Part shown: in pieces, positions 18,544-28,364 of the stretch
How positions within the stretch are numbered: position 1 is the first letter of the stretch
How the letters are laid out: every line of letters starts with the position of its first letter
From: Thermohalobaculum sp963721105
Lineage (GTDB): Bacteria; Pseudomonadota; Alphaproteobacteria; Rhodobacterales; Rhodobacteraceae
Direction of reading: 5' to 3'
Assembly (NCBI GenBank): GCA_963721105.1
Contig: CAVRHY010000011.1
Location: 62,001-126,000, forward strand
Length of the DNA: 64,000 nt
Program-made: the position numbers and the translations under genes
The notes under the pieces: generated by a model
The model's database searches: none
What the model saw: the letters and a program-made list of their open reading frames with translations, nothing else
What the model was told of the DNA's origin: nothing

Positions 18544-19035
18544 TCACTCGACCTCGAAGACGGCCTCGACCTCGCAGATCGACCCCAGCGGCAGGCTGGA
18601 GCAGCCGACCGCGGCGCGCGCATGCCGGCCGTTGTCGCCAAAGGCGCCGATCATCAGCGACGAGGCGCCGTTGATCACCTGCGGGTGCTGCTCGAAGCTG
18701 CTGTCGGCGTTGACGAATCCCGTCAGCTTGACGACACGCCGGACGCGGTCGAGATCGCCCACCGCGGCCTTGAGCTGCGCCAGCACGTTGACGGCGCACA
18801 GCGTCGCCGCCCCCGTCGCCAGCCCCAGCCGCGACCCCGGCGCCGGCACGCCGGCCGCGGCGTGGTCCTCGCTGGTCAACTGGCCGGTGATGACGCCCTC
18901 GGCGCTTTTCGGCACCTGGCCCGAGACGAAGACGAGATTCCCCGTCCGCACGAACGGCACATAGTCCGCGACCGGCGCCACCGGCTCCGGCAGCACGATT
19001 CCCATCTCGGCAAGCGTCGACTCGACCCGTCCCAT
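18544..19035 (-). CDS. RidA family (YjgF/YER057c/UK114) protein
   Basis: 163 residues. RidA proteins hydrolyse reactive enamine/imine intermediates released by PLP enzymes such as threonine dehydratase. Seen: NLVFVSGQVPKSAEG, GRLT-like GQLTSEDHAA, LCAVNVLAQLKAAVGDLDRV, VKLTGFVNAD, and the C-terminal RAAVGCSSLPLGSICEVEAVF with the conserved Arg and Glu. It is longer than archetypal RidA (about 128), as in the YjgF-like subfamily with a loop around DHAAAGVPAPG. A threonine-dehydratase-like gene lies 3 kb upstream on the same strand, a meaningful partner. Confidence 0.9.
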   Translation of the reverse strand: MGRVESTLAEMGIVLPEPVAPVADYVPFVRTGNLVFVSGQVPKSAEGVITGQLTSEDHAAAGVPAPGSRLGLATGAATLCAVNVLAQLKAAVGDLDRVRRVVKLTGFVNADSSFEQHPQVINGASSLMIGAFGDNGRHARAAVGCSSLPLGSICEVEAVFEVE

Positions 19036-19113
19036 GCGTCCCTCCCTGGGTGTCCGGCCCGTACCGGGCCGTCGGAATATCGTTCCAGATCAGCCTGTTG
19101 GCTCGCGGCTGCC

Positions 19114-20743
19114 TCAGAACAACCCGTCATAGGCGCGCCGCGGCAGCTCGACCTCGATGATGGTAAAGCGGGCCGCGTCCAGCGCCTCGGCCAGCGCCGG
19201 CCCGGCCTCGCCGGCGCCGCTGCACCGTGACGCCGTGCCCGCCATAGAGCCGCGCCAGCCCCGCAAAATCCGTCCGGCCGAAATCGACCCCGGCGTTCTG
19301 CAGCCCGCTCCGCCGCTGCTTCATCTCGATCAGCGCCAGCGAGCTGTCGACGAAGACGACAATGACCAGCGGCAGCCCCAGGTCGCGCAGCGTGCCGAGC
19401 TCGCCCAGCACCATCTCGAGCCCCGCATCGCCGGTGAAGGCCACGACCGGCGCGCCGGGCCGGGCGTGCGCATAGCCCATCGCCAGCGGCAGCGCGCAGC
19501 CCATCGTGCAGAGCCCGATCGACTGCAGCACGCTCCGCGGCCGCTTCGCCCGCCATTGCTGGTCCAGCAGGATGCGGTGCGCGCCGGTGTCGATGGTGAT
19601 GGTCGCCTCGAGCGGCGTGACCGCCATCATCTCGGCGATCGCCTGCGCCGGACCCCAGCCGTCGCCGGCGCCGAAGGCCGCCCAGTAGGCGTCGCGGATC
19701 GCCGCCGCCTCGCCGCCCGGCCAGCGCGACCGCGCCGTGCCGTCCCGAGATGTGCCGTCCCTAGCCGCGCCGTCCAGCGCCGCCAGCCCGCCCGCCACCG
19801 AGCAGACCCAGGACAGCCCCGCATGGTGCATGTCGTGCGTGTTCGGCGCGTGCGCGAACTCGATGACCTTCGCCGGGTCCCAGGGATTCTGCCAGCCGGC
19901 GCGCATCTCGATCGGGTCGTAGCCGGCGGCGATGACGCAGTCCGCCGCCTCGAAGACCGGCAGAACCAGCGTCTCGGATTTCGGCGACAGCGCGTGGCCG
20001 CCGAGCGACAGCGGATGGTCCTCAGGCAGCACGCCCTTGGCCTTGTAGGTGGTCAGCAGGGGCACGCCGTGCTTCTCGACGAAGGCGCGCACGGCCTCCG
20101 GGCCGCCGGGCTCGTTCAGCACGTCGAGTCCGGCCATCATCACCGGCCTTATCGAGCCGGCGAACAGCGCGCGGGCGCGCTCCAGCGCATCGCCCGCGCC
20201 GGGGCCGGTCGAAAGCGGCGCGGCGTGCCGCCATGCGCGGGGCGCCGGCTGGTCGCGCTCGGCCAGCCTGACCGGCAGGTCGATATGCACCGGCCCCGGC
20301 CGCGGCGAGAGGGCGATCCCGACCGCCTTGTCGATCATCACGTCGACCGCGCCGTCGGCCGCCGTGAAGCTCGCCTTGCAGGTGCGGGCATAGACCGCGC
20401 CGTGGTCGAAGATCTGGTGGGTGTAGCTCAGCGCGTCTTCCGCATCGACCGAGCCCGCCAGCACGATCAGCGGCACCCGGTCCTGCCGGGCGTTCTCGAT
20501 GACGTTGAAGGCATTGGCGATTCCCGGCCCGACCGTCGCGACCAGCACGGCGGGCGCGCCGGTGGCGTGCCAGGCCCCCTCGGCCATGAAGCCGGCCGCG
20601 GTCTCGTGCTTGGTCAGGACGAAGCGGATGCCGGCTCGCTCCAGCGCATCGACCAGCGCCAGAACCTCGCCGCCCGGGATGCCGAAGGCGTGCTTCACGC
20701 CGGCGGCGGCCAGCCTCGCGGCGATGATGTCGGCGGCCGTCAT
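19114..20743 (-). CDS. Thiamine-diphosphate-binding protein (acetolactate synthase-like), one frame change
   Basis: About 542 residues. N-terminal PYR domain with GIPGGEVLALVDAL and the catalytic Glu in TKHETAAGFMAEG; central domain with PVMMAGLDVLN; C-terminal PP domain with GDAGLEMVLGELGTL and, in place of the usual NN, VDSSLALIEMKQRR. Substrate unknown; benzoylformate, 2-oxo acid or sulfopyruvate decarboxylase-like activity are all possible. One extra base near 19221 breaks the last 35 codons; after correction the protein ends FTIIEVELPRRAYDGLF with TGA at 19114-19116. The ATG at 20743 lies 4 bp after the apt stop, so the two genes form one transcription unit. Confidence 0.85.
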
Positions 20744-20747
20744 GCGC

Positions 20748-21287
20748 TCACTCGCCGTCGAATTCGCAGAGGCAGTGGACGTCGACGCCGAGCCGCTCGA
20801 GCCGCTGGCGGCCGCCGAGTTCGGGCAGGTCGACGACGAAGGCGGCGGCGACGATCTCGCCGCCCAGCTTCTCGATCAGCTTGACGCCGGCCTCGGCGGT
20901 GCCGCCGGTCGCCAGCAGGTCGTCGACCATCAGCACCCGGGCCCCGGCGCTGATGGCGTCGGCATGGATCTCCATCTCGGCCTCGCCGTATTCCAGCGTG
21001 TAGGGCACCGAAATCTTCTCGCCCGGCAGCTTGCCGGCCTTGCGGATCGGAACGAAGGGCAGCCCCAGCTTGTAGGCGACGGCGCCGCCCAGGATGAAGC
21101 CGCGCGCGTCCATGGCGACGACGGCGTCCATCCGCTCGGCGGTGTAGGGGTTGGCAAGCCCGTCGATCGCCAGGCGAAAGCCGGTGGCGTCGTTGAACAG
21201 CGTGGTCACGTCGCGGAACTGCACGCCCGGCACCGGAAAGTCCGGGATCGTGCGGATATAGTCGCGAACGCCCTTGGTCTCGTGCAT
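20748..21287 (-). CDS. apt: Adenine phosphoribosyltransferase
   Basis: Converts adenine and PRPP to AMP. 179 residues with FRDVTTLF, DAVVAMDARGFILGG, the flexible-loop region RKAGKLPGEKISVPY and the PRPP motif VLMVDDLLATGGTA. I chose ATG 21287 (MHETKGVRDYIRTIPDFP); the longer open frame upstream is a shadow. It acts with mtnP 3 kb upstream on the same strand, which releases adenine from methylthioadenosine. The neighbouring ThDP gene starts 4 bp after its stop. Confidence 0.96.
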   Translation of the reverse strand: MHETKGVRDYIRTIPDFPVPGVQFRDVTTLFNDATGFRLAIDGLANPYTAERMDAVVAMDARGFILGGAVAYKLGLPFVPIRKAGKLPGEKISVPYTLEYGEAEMEIHADAISAGARVLMVDDLLATGGTAEAGVKLIEKLGGEIVAAAFVVDLPELGGRQRLERLGVDVHCLCEFDGE

Positions 21288-21411
21288 CGACGGCCCCCTC
21301 GGTGACCGCACGGGATTAGCGGGCGCGGCCGGCGATGACAATGCGGCAGGGGCGGTCCTCGCGGCGCGAGGCCGGCCCGGCCGGGGCCAGGGCTGCGGGG
21401 GCCGATCGCAT

Positions 21412-21466
21412 GGTCTCACGCGTGAGACCATCATCATGCCATTGATTCGGAGAGGATTTCCGAATC
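21412..21466 (+). repeat. Dispersed palindromic element, copy 1 (core TCTCACGCGTGAGA)
   Basis: Begins with the perfect 18-bp palindrome GGTCTCACGCGTGAGACC, then a short spacer, CCATTGATTCGGAGAG, and a stem GATTCGG/CCGAATC. A second copy of the same layout lies at 39039-39087. Here it lies between the apt start and the stop of the threonine-dehydratase-like gene. Confidence 0.65.
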
Positions 21467-21489
21467 CGTTCAGCTTTTTCCGACCGCGG

Positions 21490-22500
21490 TTAACTGCGCC
21501 GTGGCTTCTGCGGCGTCTCGCCCGCCAGGACGCGGGCGAAGACGGCGGCGTCGACATTGCCGCCCGAGAGGATGACGCCGGCCTTCCGACCGGCCAAGCG
21601 CTCGCGCTCCTGCAGCGCGGCGGCGAGCGGCGCCGCGCCGGCGCCCTCGGCCAGGTTGTGCGTGTCGGTGTAGTAGGCGCGCATGGCGCCGGCCAGCTCG
21701 TCATCGGTGACACGCACGACGCGGGCGGCGCCGCGGCGGATGATGTCGACCGGCTGCTCCCAGGGGGCGCGGCAGTCCATGCCGTCGCCCAGCATCGTGT
21801 TCGTCGTCTCGGTGGCGACGATGTTGCCCGCCTCGAAGCTCTGCGCGTAGGCGTCGGCGCCGGCCGAGACAACGCCGACGATTTCCGTCGACAGCCCAAG
21901 CAGGTCGCGGACCGTGATCAGCCCGCAGACGCCCGAGCCCATGCCGATCGGCGCGTAGACGACGTCGAGGTCGCGACATGCCTCGAACAGCTCGAGCGCG
22001 TAGGTGCCGACGCCGGTCACCAGCGCCTTGTGGAAGGGCCCGATGATGTGCAGCCCGTCGGCCTCGGCGCGGCGGACGGCCTCCTGCCGGGCCTCTTCGA
22101 AATCGTCACCGAAGGTCACGACGGTGGCGCCCCAGCCCTCCATCGCGGCGTTCTTCTCGACCGAGTTGCCGTGCGGCACCAGCACGGTCACCGGCACGCC
22201 ATAGGCGCGGGCGGCGAAGGGGATCGACTGGCCGTGATTGCCGCGCGTCGCGGTGACGATGCCGGGACAGTCCGGCTGCTCGCGCAGCAGCCGGTCGAGG
22301 TAGACGAGGCCGCCCCGCACCTTGAAGGCGCCGATGGGCGTGTGGTTTTCGTGCTTGACGACGATCTCGGTGCCCAGCCGGCGCGCCAGCAGCGGCCACG
22401 CATATTGCGGGGTCGGCGGCATGTGGCGGTAGACGAGGTCGCGGGCGGCGTGCAGCTCGTCCAGGGTGAAGAGGGGCGCGGGCGCGGACGCATCGGGCAT
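21490..22500 (-). CDS. Threonine/serine dehydratase-like PLP enzyme (fold type II)
   Basis: 336 residues. The PLP Lys is K60 in PIGAFKVRGG, the phosphate-binding Gly loop is PIGMGSGVCG, and TRGNHGQSIP and LSGGNVDAAVF are the family's conserved stretches. It should deaminate L-threonine or a similar beta-hydroxy amino acid to a 2-oxo acid through an enamine. There is no C-terminal ACT regulatory domain, so this is the short, catabolic or racemase-like form. RidA, encoded downstream on the same strand, would clear the enamine. The exact substrate is uncertain. Confidence 0.88.
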   Translation of the reverse strand: MPDASAPAPLFTLDELHAARDLVYRHMPPTPQYAWPLLARRLGTEIVVKHENHTPIGAFKVRGGLVYLDRLLREQPDCPGIVTATRGNHGQSIPFAARAYGVPVTVLVPHGNSVEKNAAMEGWGATVVTFGDDFEEARQEAVRRAEADGLHIIGPFHKALVTGVGTYALELFEACRDLDVVYAPIGMGSGVCGLITVRDLLGLSTEIVGVVSAGADAYAQSFEAGNIVATETTNTMLGDGMDCRAPWEQPVDIIRRGAARVVRVTDDELAGAMRAYYTDTHNLAEGAGAAPLAAALQERERLAGRKAGVILSGGNVDAAVFARVLAGETPQKPRRS

Positions 22501-22554
22501 TGGGTCCTCCTGTCCGGGCCTGAATGGCGCGCCGGCGGACCGACTGCAAGTGTT

Positions 22555-23196
22555 TCAGCCGCCGGCGATGGGCACCAGGATCTCGTTCCGCCGCAGCCAG
22601 GGCAGCGTCCAGGGCGGGTTGTATCCGGCGACCTCGGCCGGCCCGGCCTGATCGAGCCCCTGCGCCGCGAGCCAGCCGGCGAGGTCCCGACGCGCCCCGT
22701 CGATGTTGTCCTCGCGCAGCAGACCGCTGAAAGTGACGACGGCGACGCGGCGTGCCGGCAGCGTGTCGAGCGTCACCGCGGGGTTGGTCGGGGCAGGGGC
22801 GGTTTCGGCCGACATGCCCTTGGGCAGGACGAAGAACATCTGCCAGGCGCCCTGTGGCCCGGGCCGCTGCAGCACCGGCGCGGTCATCGGGATCTCGACG
22901 CCGGCCGAGGGCTGCATGACGACGGGCGCGGTCATCTCGATCTTCCGCGAGCCCGCGTTTGCGCCCGAGATGTAGTCGAAAAGCCGCCCGAACGCCCCGG
23001 AGGAGGCGCCGCCGGGGTCACCCTCCATCGACGTTGCGGCGACCGTCAGCGGCGGGTAGGCGCGGATCTCGAAGGGCGGGTCGCGGCGCACGACCTGGTA
23101 TTCCGGCTCGGGCGCGGCTGCGCCGCCGAAAACCCCGCAGGCGCTCACGGCCAGGGCGCCCGCGAGGGCCGAAAGACGGTGCAGGGTGCGTGGCAT
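22555..23196 (-). CDS. SOUL family haem-binding lipoprotein
   Basis: 213 residues. The N-terminus is a lipoprotein signal: a hydrophobic stretch LSALAGALAVSAC with a lipobox VSAC near residue 20. The rest is a SOUL domain: YQVVRRDPPFEIRAYPPLTVA, FGRLFDYISGAN, KIEMTAPVVMQP and MTAPVLQRP are hallmark motifs. SOUL proteins bind haem or related hydrophobic ligands; in bacteria the role is unclear. The protein should be anchored in the periplasm. The gene stands alone between unlike neighbours on the same strand. Confidence 0.9.
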   Translation of the reverse strand: MPRTLHRLSALAGALAVSACGVFGGAAAPEPEYQVVRRDPPFEIRAYPPLTVAATSMEGDPGGASSGAFGRLFDYISGANAGSRKIEMTAPVVMQPSAGVEIPMTAPVLQRPGPQGAWQMFFVLPKGMSAETAPAPTNPAVTLDTLPARRVAVVTFSGLLREDNIDGARRDLAGWLAAQGLDQAGPAEVAGYNPPWTLPWLRRNEILVPIAGG

Positions 23197-23322
23197 GACA
23201 TACTCCGGATCGAAACAAGCCGATCAGGTAGCGCGGGCCGCGCCGAATGCCAGCGATGTCGAACCGCGACGGGAAAGGAGGGACGGCCGCGGCAGCGAAC
23301 GCAGCGGCCGGCCATGCCGGCG

Positions 23323-24027
23323 TCAGGACAGGAGAGAGCCGCCGTCGACGTCGATCGTCGTGCCGGTGATGAAATCGTTCGTCACGGCGAAGACGATCCC
23401 CTGCGCGACCTCGTCCGGCGTGCCGGCGCGCGGAATCAGGTTGCCCTTGGTCATGCGCTCGTATGCCGCCCGGCGCTCGTCGCCCGACAGCGAGACCATC
23501 GGCGTGTCGATCGAGCCCGGCGAGACGACGTTGATGCGCCGCGGCGCGAGCTCGGGCGCGACGCCGCGGGCGAAGGCCTCGACGGCGCCGCCGACCGAGC
23601 CGAGTGCAATCTGGCCCGGCTTGGTCTTGCGCGCCGGCGAGCCCGAGACCAGAACGATGCTGCCGGTCTCGGCCAGATGCGGCGCGCCGTAGCGCACGAC
23701 GTTGGCATAGCCCCACATCTTGTCGAAGGACTTGCGGAAGCCCTCCATCTCCATCTTGAGGAACGGGCCGATGGCCCGGTCGCCGCCGGTTGCGGCGCTG
23801 ATCAGGATGTCGAAGGGCGCGAGCTTGCCGAACAGCGCCTGCAACGCCGCCTCGTCGCGCACGTCGCACTTCTCGAGCCTGATCCCGTGCCCCGGATCGC
23901 CGGCCTTCGACGGGTCGCGGCTGATCGCCACCACCTCGGCGCCCATTTCGGCGAGTTGTCGGGCCGCTGCCAGCCCGATCCCCGAGGTGCCGCCGAAAAT
24001 AACGGCCTTCTTGCCCTTCACGTCCAT
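23323..24027 (-). CDS. Atypical short-chain dehydrogenase/reductase without the YxxxK motif
   Basis: 234 residues with a normal nucleotide-binding N-terminus (GKKAVIFGGTSGIGLAAARQ) and the C-terminal INVVSPGSIDTPM, GTTIDVDGG. The catalytic stretch is unusual: after VLVSGS the expected YxxxK is replaced, PGQIALGSVGGAVEAF standing where PGxxAYSASKAAVE is usual, so both Tyr and Lys are missing. It may be a binding or regulatory member or use other residues. The ATG at 24027 is chosen (MDVKGKKAVIFGG); the longer frame upstream overlaps mtnP. It starts 24 bp after the mtnP stop and is probably co-transcribed with it. Confidence 0.85.
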   Translation of the reverse strand: MDVKGKKAVIFGGTSGIGLAAARQLAEMGAEVVAISRDPSKAGDPGHGIRLEKCDVRDEAALQALFGKLAPFDILISAATGGDRAIGPFLKMEMEGFRKSFDKMWGYANVVRYGAPHLAETGSIVLVSGSPARKTKPGQIALGSVGGAVEAFARGVAPELAPRRINVVSPGSIDTPMVSLSGDERRAAYERMTKGNLIPRAGTPDEVAQGIVFAVTNDFITGTTIDVDGGSLLS

Positions 24028-24050
24028 CTCATTCTCTCCATTCCTGTTTC

Positions 24051-24941
<891 letters not shown>

Positions 24942-25029
24942 TGTTCCTCCCGTGTCGCGCGGACCGTCGCGCCCCGTCGCCGGCCCCCGGGGCCCTCGCC
25001 CTCGCGCGAACGGGCCCGGCCCGGCTGGC

Positions 25030-25650
25030 TCAGACCTTCGGGCGCGACATTTCCCAGCGCGTCTCGACGGTCGTGTATTCCATGTAGCCCATGCGGGCGA
25101 CGGGATTGTAGGCCAGCACGTCGACCAGCCCGTCCTTCAGTACCTCGTCCGCGATGTGGACGCCGACGACCTCGCCGATCACGACGATGTTCAGGATGCC
25201 CTCGCGCGCCACGGGCAGGTCGTCGATGATCTTCACCATGCGGCATTCCAGCACCGCCGGCGCCCCGGCGACGTGCGGCACGGCGATGGTCCGGCCGTCG
25301 CCCTTGGCCAGACCGGCCTTCTCGAATTCGTCGACCCCGGCCGGGTAGGCGGCGGTCGAGGCGTTCATCGCGTCCTTCAGCGCCATCGAGACGACCGAGC
25401 AGGCGAACTCGCCGGTCGCGCGGATGTTGGCGATGGAGTCCTTCTCGCCCGTGTCGCGGTCCTTGCGGCCGGTCTGGGCGAACATGACCATCGGAGGGTG
25501 GTCGCCGCAGCCGTTGAAGAAGGAATAGGGGGCAAGGTTCGGCCGCCTCTGCGCGTCCAGCGTTGAGATCCAGCCGATCGGGCGCGGCACGACGATCGCC
25601 TTGAACGGGTCGTGCGGCAGGCCGTGCCCGTCGCGGGGGCGGTAGAACAT
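25030..25650 (-). CDS. Flavin reductase family protein (FMN-binding split barrel)
   Basis: 206 residues, DIM6/NtaB-type FMN-binding split barrel. Seen: the opening FYRPRDGHGLPHDPFKAIVVPRPIGWIST, then NLAPYSFFNGCGDHPPMVMFA, KDSIANIRATGEFACSVVS and VVGVHI. Such proteins reduce or bind FMN for a partner oxygenase, or act as flavin-dependent reductases; no partner is nearby. ATG 25650 is chosen because GGGAG lies about 8 bp upstream. Confidence 0.87.
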   Translation of the reverse strand: MFYRPRDGHGLPHDPFKAIVVPRPIGWISTLDAQRRPNLAPYSFFNGCGDHPPMVMFAQTGRKDRDTGEKDSIANIRATGEFACSVVSMALKDAMNASTAAYPAGVDEFEKAGLAKGDGRTIAVPHVAGAPAVLECRMVKIIDDLPVAREGILNIVVIGEVVGVHIADEVLKDGLVDVLAYNPVARMGYMEYTTVETRWEMSRPKV

Positions 25651-25827
25651 GGGCTGAGCTCCCTGCGGGCCGGTGGAGGTCGGCGGAGATCGGTCGGCGC
25701 GCAATCTGGTTGAACCGGCTGGTCACACCGGCTGGTCACACCGGCCCGACCGTGTTAGGCGGCAGACTTACCGCAAGTCCGGCCGTATGCAACCGCCGAC
25801 CCCGCCAGACCACGCCAGACAGGCCGC

Positions 25828-26340
25828 ATGTTTCGACTGATGCGAGAGCGGCCCGAAGACGGCCCCGAGGTCGAGTGGCTGCTGGACCTCGCCTTCGCCC
25901 CCGGCCGCACCGCCCTTTCGAGCTACCGGCTGCGCGAGGGCGTGGCGCCGGTTGCCGAGCTCTGCACCATCGTGCGCGACGACTACGACTTGCTGGGCGG
26001 CTGCATCCGCTACTGGCCCGTCCGGATTGGCGAGGCCGGGGCGCCGGCCCTGTTGCTCGGCCCGGTCGCCGTCCATCCGACCCGCCAGGGCGAAGGAATC
26101 GGCGCGCTGTTGATGCGCGAGACGCTGACCGACGCCGCGGCACTGGGCTGGCAGCGAGTCGTTCTGGTTGGCGACCTGCCATATTACGCGCGATTCGGCT
26201 TTGCGCGAGAATTGGTCCGGACGCTTGACTTTCCCGCGCCCTGCAATCCCGACCGGCTGCTTGGAAAGGCGTTGGTGCCCGGCGCCTTTGCCGGCTGTTC
26301 CGGCATGGTTCGGTCTTGGAATGTTCCAACTGCACGTTGA
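25828..26340 (+). CDS. GNAT family N-acetyltransferase (YhbS-like)
   Basis: 170 residues. The acetyl-CoA pyrophosphate-binding motif A is LLGPVAVHPTRQGEGIGALLM (about 73-92), followed by VVLVGDLPYYARFGF, which is typical of the YhbS group. The acetylated substrate is unknown. The upstream neighbour is divergent. Its end is followed by an AT-richer stretch preceding mucR. Confidence 0.88.
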   Translation: MFRLMRERPEDGPEVEWLLDLAFAPGRTALSSYRLREGVAPVAELCTIVRDDYDLLGGCIRYWPVRIGEAGAPALLLGPVAVHPTRQGEGIGALLMRETLTDAAALGWQRVVLVGDLPYYARFGFARELVRTLDFPAPCNPDRLLGKALVPGAFAGCSGMVRSWNVPTAR

Positions 26341-26525
26341 CGGAAATATGCGCGGCAGACATTGCGTTTTTCTAATACAGCGAATACTTGCATCCGCGTG
26401 GAAAACGGCTAAGTTGCCCTACACACAAGACAACAAAGCGAGCAGTGTCCGGGAATGGGTATCGAGGGGTAGCGTAATCGGAGACCCGACATACCGCTCG
26501 CTTCGGACTGAAAAAGGATCCTTAA
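26341..26525 (+). promoter_or_regulatory. AT-richer region upstream of mucR
   Basis: 185 bp clearly lower in G+C than the surroundings, with runs such as gcgtttttctaatacag and gaatacttgcatcc. MucR/Ros proteins bind AT-rich DNA and often control their own promoter; I infer that the mucR promoter and an autoregulatory site lie here. No defined box is claimed. Confidence 0.45.
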
Positions 26526-26939
26526 ATGAACGACCAAGCTATCGAACATGGTGAACTCCTTGAGCTCACTTCGGATATCGTTGCGGCGCATGTCTCGAAC
26601 AATCCCGTGCCGCTCGGCGAGCTGCAGGGGCTGATCGAGACGGTTTTCACGACGCTGTCCGGGCTGAATGAACCTGCGGCCGAGCCGCAGGTCGAGCTGA
26701 AGCCGGCGGTCAACCCGAAGAAATCGGTGACCGACGATTTCATCATCTGCCTCGAGGATGGCAAGAAGCTGAAGATGCTCAAGCGGCATCTGAAGACCGC
26801 CTACGACCTGACGCCCGAGCAGTATCGGGCCAAGTGGGGCCTGGGGCATGACTATCCGATGGTGGCGCCGAACTACGCGAAGAAGCGCCAGCAGCTTGCC
26901 AAGAAGATCGGTCTCGGCCGCAAGCCCCGCGCCGCCTGA
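26526..26939 (+). CDS. mucR: MucR/Ros family zinc-finger-like transcriptional regulator
   Basis: 137 residues, the standard length. N-terminal helical oligomerisation part (LTSDIVAAHVSNNPVPLGELQGLIETVF) and a C-terminal Ros-type finger, ICLEDGKKLKMLKRHLKTAYDLTPEQYRAKWGL, ending in a basic tail. The finger has one Cys and an Asp (CLED) instead of the Cys-x2-Cys pair, as in MucR proteins that fold with altered or no zinc ligation. MucR acts as a global H-NS-like regulator in alphaproteobacteria. A strong terminator follows, so it is its own transcription unit, with miaB next. Confidence 0.95.
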   Translation: MNDQAIEHGELLELTSDIVAAHVSNNPVPLGELQGLIETVFTTLSGLNEPAAEPQVELKPAVNPKKSVTDDFIICLEDGKKLKMLKRHLKTAYDLTPEQYRAKWGLGHDYPMVAPNYAKKRQQLAKKIGLGRKPRAA

Positions 26940-26982
26940 GGCGCACCAGCACGACGTTGCCCGCCGGAGAGGCAACGGGTAG

Positions 26983-27016
26983 AAGGGCGGCCCTCGGCCG
27001 CCCTTTTCGTTTTTTG
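26983..27016 (+). terminator. Rho-independent terminator of mucR
   Basis: AAGGGCGGCC, loop CTC, GGCCGCCCTT, then TTCGTTTTTT. A 10-bp GC-rich stem followed by a T-run, 44 bp after the mucR stop; the clearest terminator in the window. Confidence 0.93.
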
Positions 27017-27050
27017 CCGACCGATTCCGACGACCGCGGGTGCCAGTGCC

Positions 27051-28364
27051 ATGTCGAAGACGCTCTACATCAAGACCTATGGCTGCCAGATGAACGTCTA
27101 TGACAGCGAGCGCATGGCCGCCGCCATGGCGGCGGCGGACTACACGCAGGTCGATGCGCCGGAAGGCGCCGACCTGGTGATCCTGAACACCTGCCACATC
27201 CGCGAGAAGGCCGCCGAGAAGGTCTATTCCGAGCTCGGCCGGCTGAAGCCGCTGAAATCCGCGCGCCCAGGGATGCAGATCGCCGTCGCCGGCTGCGTCG
27301 CGCAGGCCGAGGGCGCCGAGATCCTGCGCCGCCAGCCGCTGGTCGACCTGGTCGTCGGTCCGCAGGCCTATCACCGCCTGCCCGCGATGGCGCGCGCCGG
27401 GGGGCGACAGGTCGACACCGACATGCCGGCCGAGCTGAAGTTCGACCACCTGGCGCCCGATGCCCGGCCGCGCCGCGCGCCGGCAGCCTTCCTGACGGTG
27501 CAGGAAGGCTGCGACAAGTTCTGCGCCTTCTGCGTCGTCCCCTACACGCGCGGGGCCGAGGTCTCGCGGCCGGCCGCCAAGGTGCTGGCCGAGGCGCGCG
27601 ACCTGGTCGCGCGCGGCGTCGTCGAGATCACGCTGCTGGGCCAGAACGTCAACGCATATCATGGCGAGGCGCCCGACGGCGGTCACGGGCCGCTGGGTCT
27701 TGCCGGCCTGATCGGCGAGCTGGCGACGATCGAGGGGCTGGCGCGCATCCGCTACACCACGTCGCACCCGAACGACATGACCGACGACCTGATCGCCGCC
27801 CATGCCGAGGAGCCGAAGCTGATGCCCTACCTGCACCTGCCGGTGCAGTCGGGCTCGGACCGGGTGCTGGCCGCGATGAACCGCCGGCACACGGCCGAGG
27901 ACTATGTTGCGCTGATCGGCCGCATCCGCGCGGCGCGGCCGGACATCGCGCTGTCGGGCGACTTCATCACCGGCTTTCCGGGCGAGACCGATGCCGATTT
28001 CGAGGCGACGCTGGCGCTGGTCCGCGAGGTCCGCTACGCGCAAGCCTACGCTTTCCGCTACTCGCCGCGCCCCGGCACCCCGGCGGCCCGCGCCGACCAG
28101 GTGCCCGAACCGGTCCGCGCCGATCGGCTGGCGCGCCTGCAGGCGCTGCTGGCCGAACAGCAGGCGGAGTTCCAGCGGGCGCAGGTCGGGCGGATGCTGC
28201 CGGTGCTGCTGGAAAAGCCGGGCCGGCGGCCGGGCCAGATGGTCGGCCGTTCGCCCTACCTGCACTCGGTCCACCTCGACGCGCCGGCCGAGGCCGCGGG
28301 CCGGATCGTCGAGACGCGCATCACCGCCGCCGGCACGAACTCGCTGGCCGGCGCGCTGGCCTGA
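27051..28364 (+). CDS. miaB: tRNA-2-methylthio-N6-dimethylallyladenosine synthase
   Basis: 437 residues. Radical-SAM methylthiotransferase that converts i6A37 to ms2i6A37 in tRNAs. Domain order: N-terminal MTTase domain with the second-cluster cysteines in TYGCQMN, LNTCHIREKA and VAGCVAQAEG; radical-SAM domain with GCDKFCAFCVVPYTRG (Cys at about 154, 158, 161); LLGQNVNAYHG; C-terminal TRAM domain from about 370. The start MSKTLYIKTYGCQMN at 27051 is the usual N-terminus. It lies directly after the mucR terminator, so it has its own promoter. Confidence 0.97.
   Translation: MSKTLYIKTYGCQMNVYDSERMAAAMAAADYTQVDAPEGADLVILNTCHIREKAAEKVYSELGRLKPLKSARPGMQIAVAGCVAQAEGAEILRRQPLVDLVVGPQAYHRLPAMARAGGRQVDTDMPAELKFDHLAPDARPRRAPAAFLTVQEGCDKFCAFCVVPYTRGAEVSRPAAKVLAEARDLVARGVVEITLLGQNVNAYHGEAPDGGHGPLGLAGLIGELATIEGLARIRYTTSHPNDMTDDLIAAHAEEPKLMPYLHLPVQSGSDRVLAAMNRRHTAEDYVALIGRIRAARPDIALSGDFITGFPGETDADFEATLALVREVRYAQAYAFRYSPRPGTPAARADQVPEPVRADRLARLQALLAEQQAEFQRAQVGRMLPVLLEKPGRRPGQMVGRSPYLHSVHLDAPAEAAGRIVETRITAAGTNSLAGALA

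Noticed and set aside
18386..18964. Plus-strand frame starting in the dispersed element (RIALPRGTILLQE)
   Set aside because: Runs opposite ridA; only the element itself is conserved, so it is treated as a repeat.
26409..28274. Minus-strand frame opposite miaB and mucR
   Set aside because: Shadow of miaB; no motifs.
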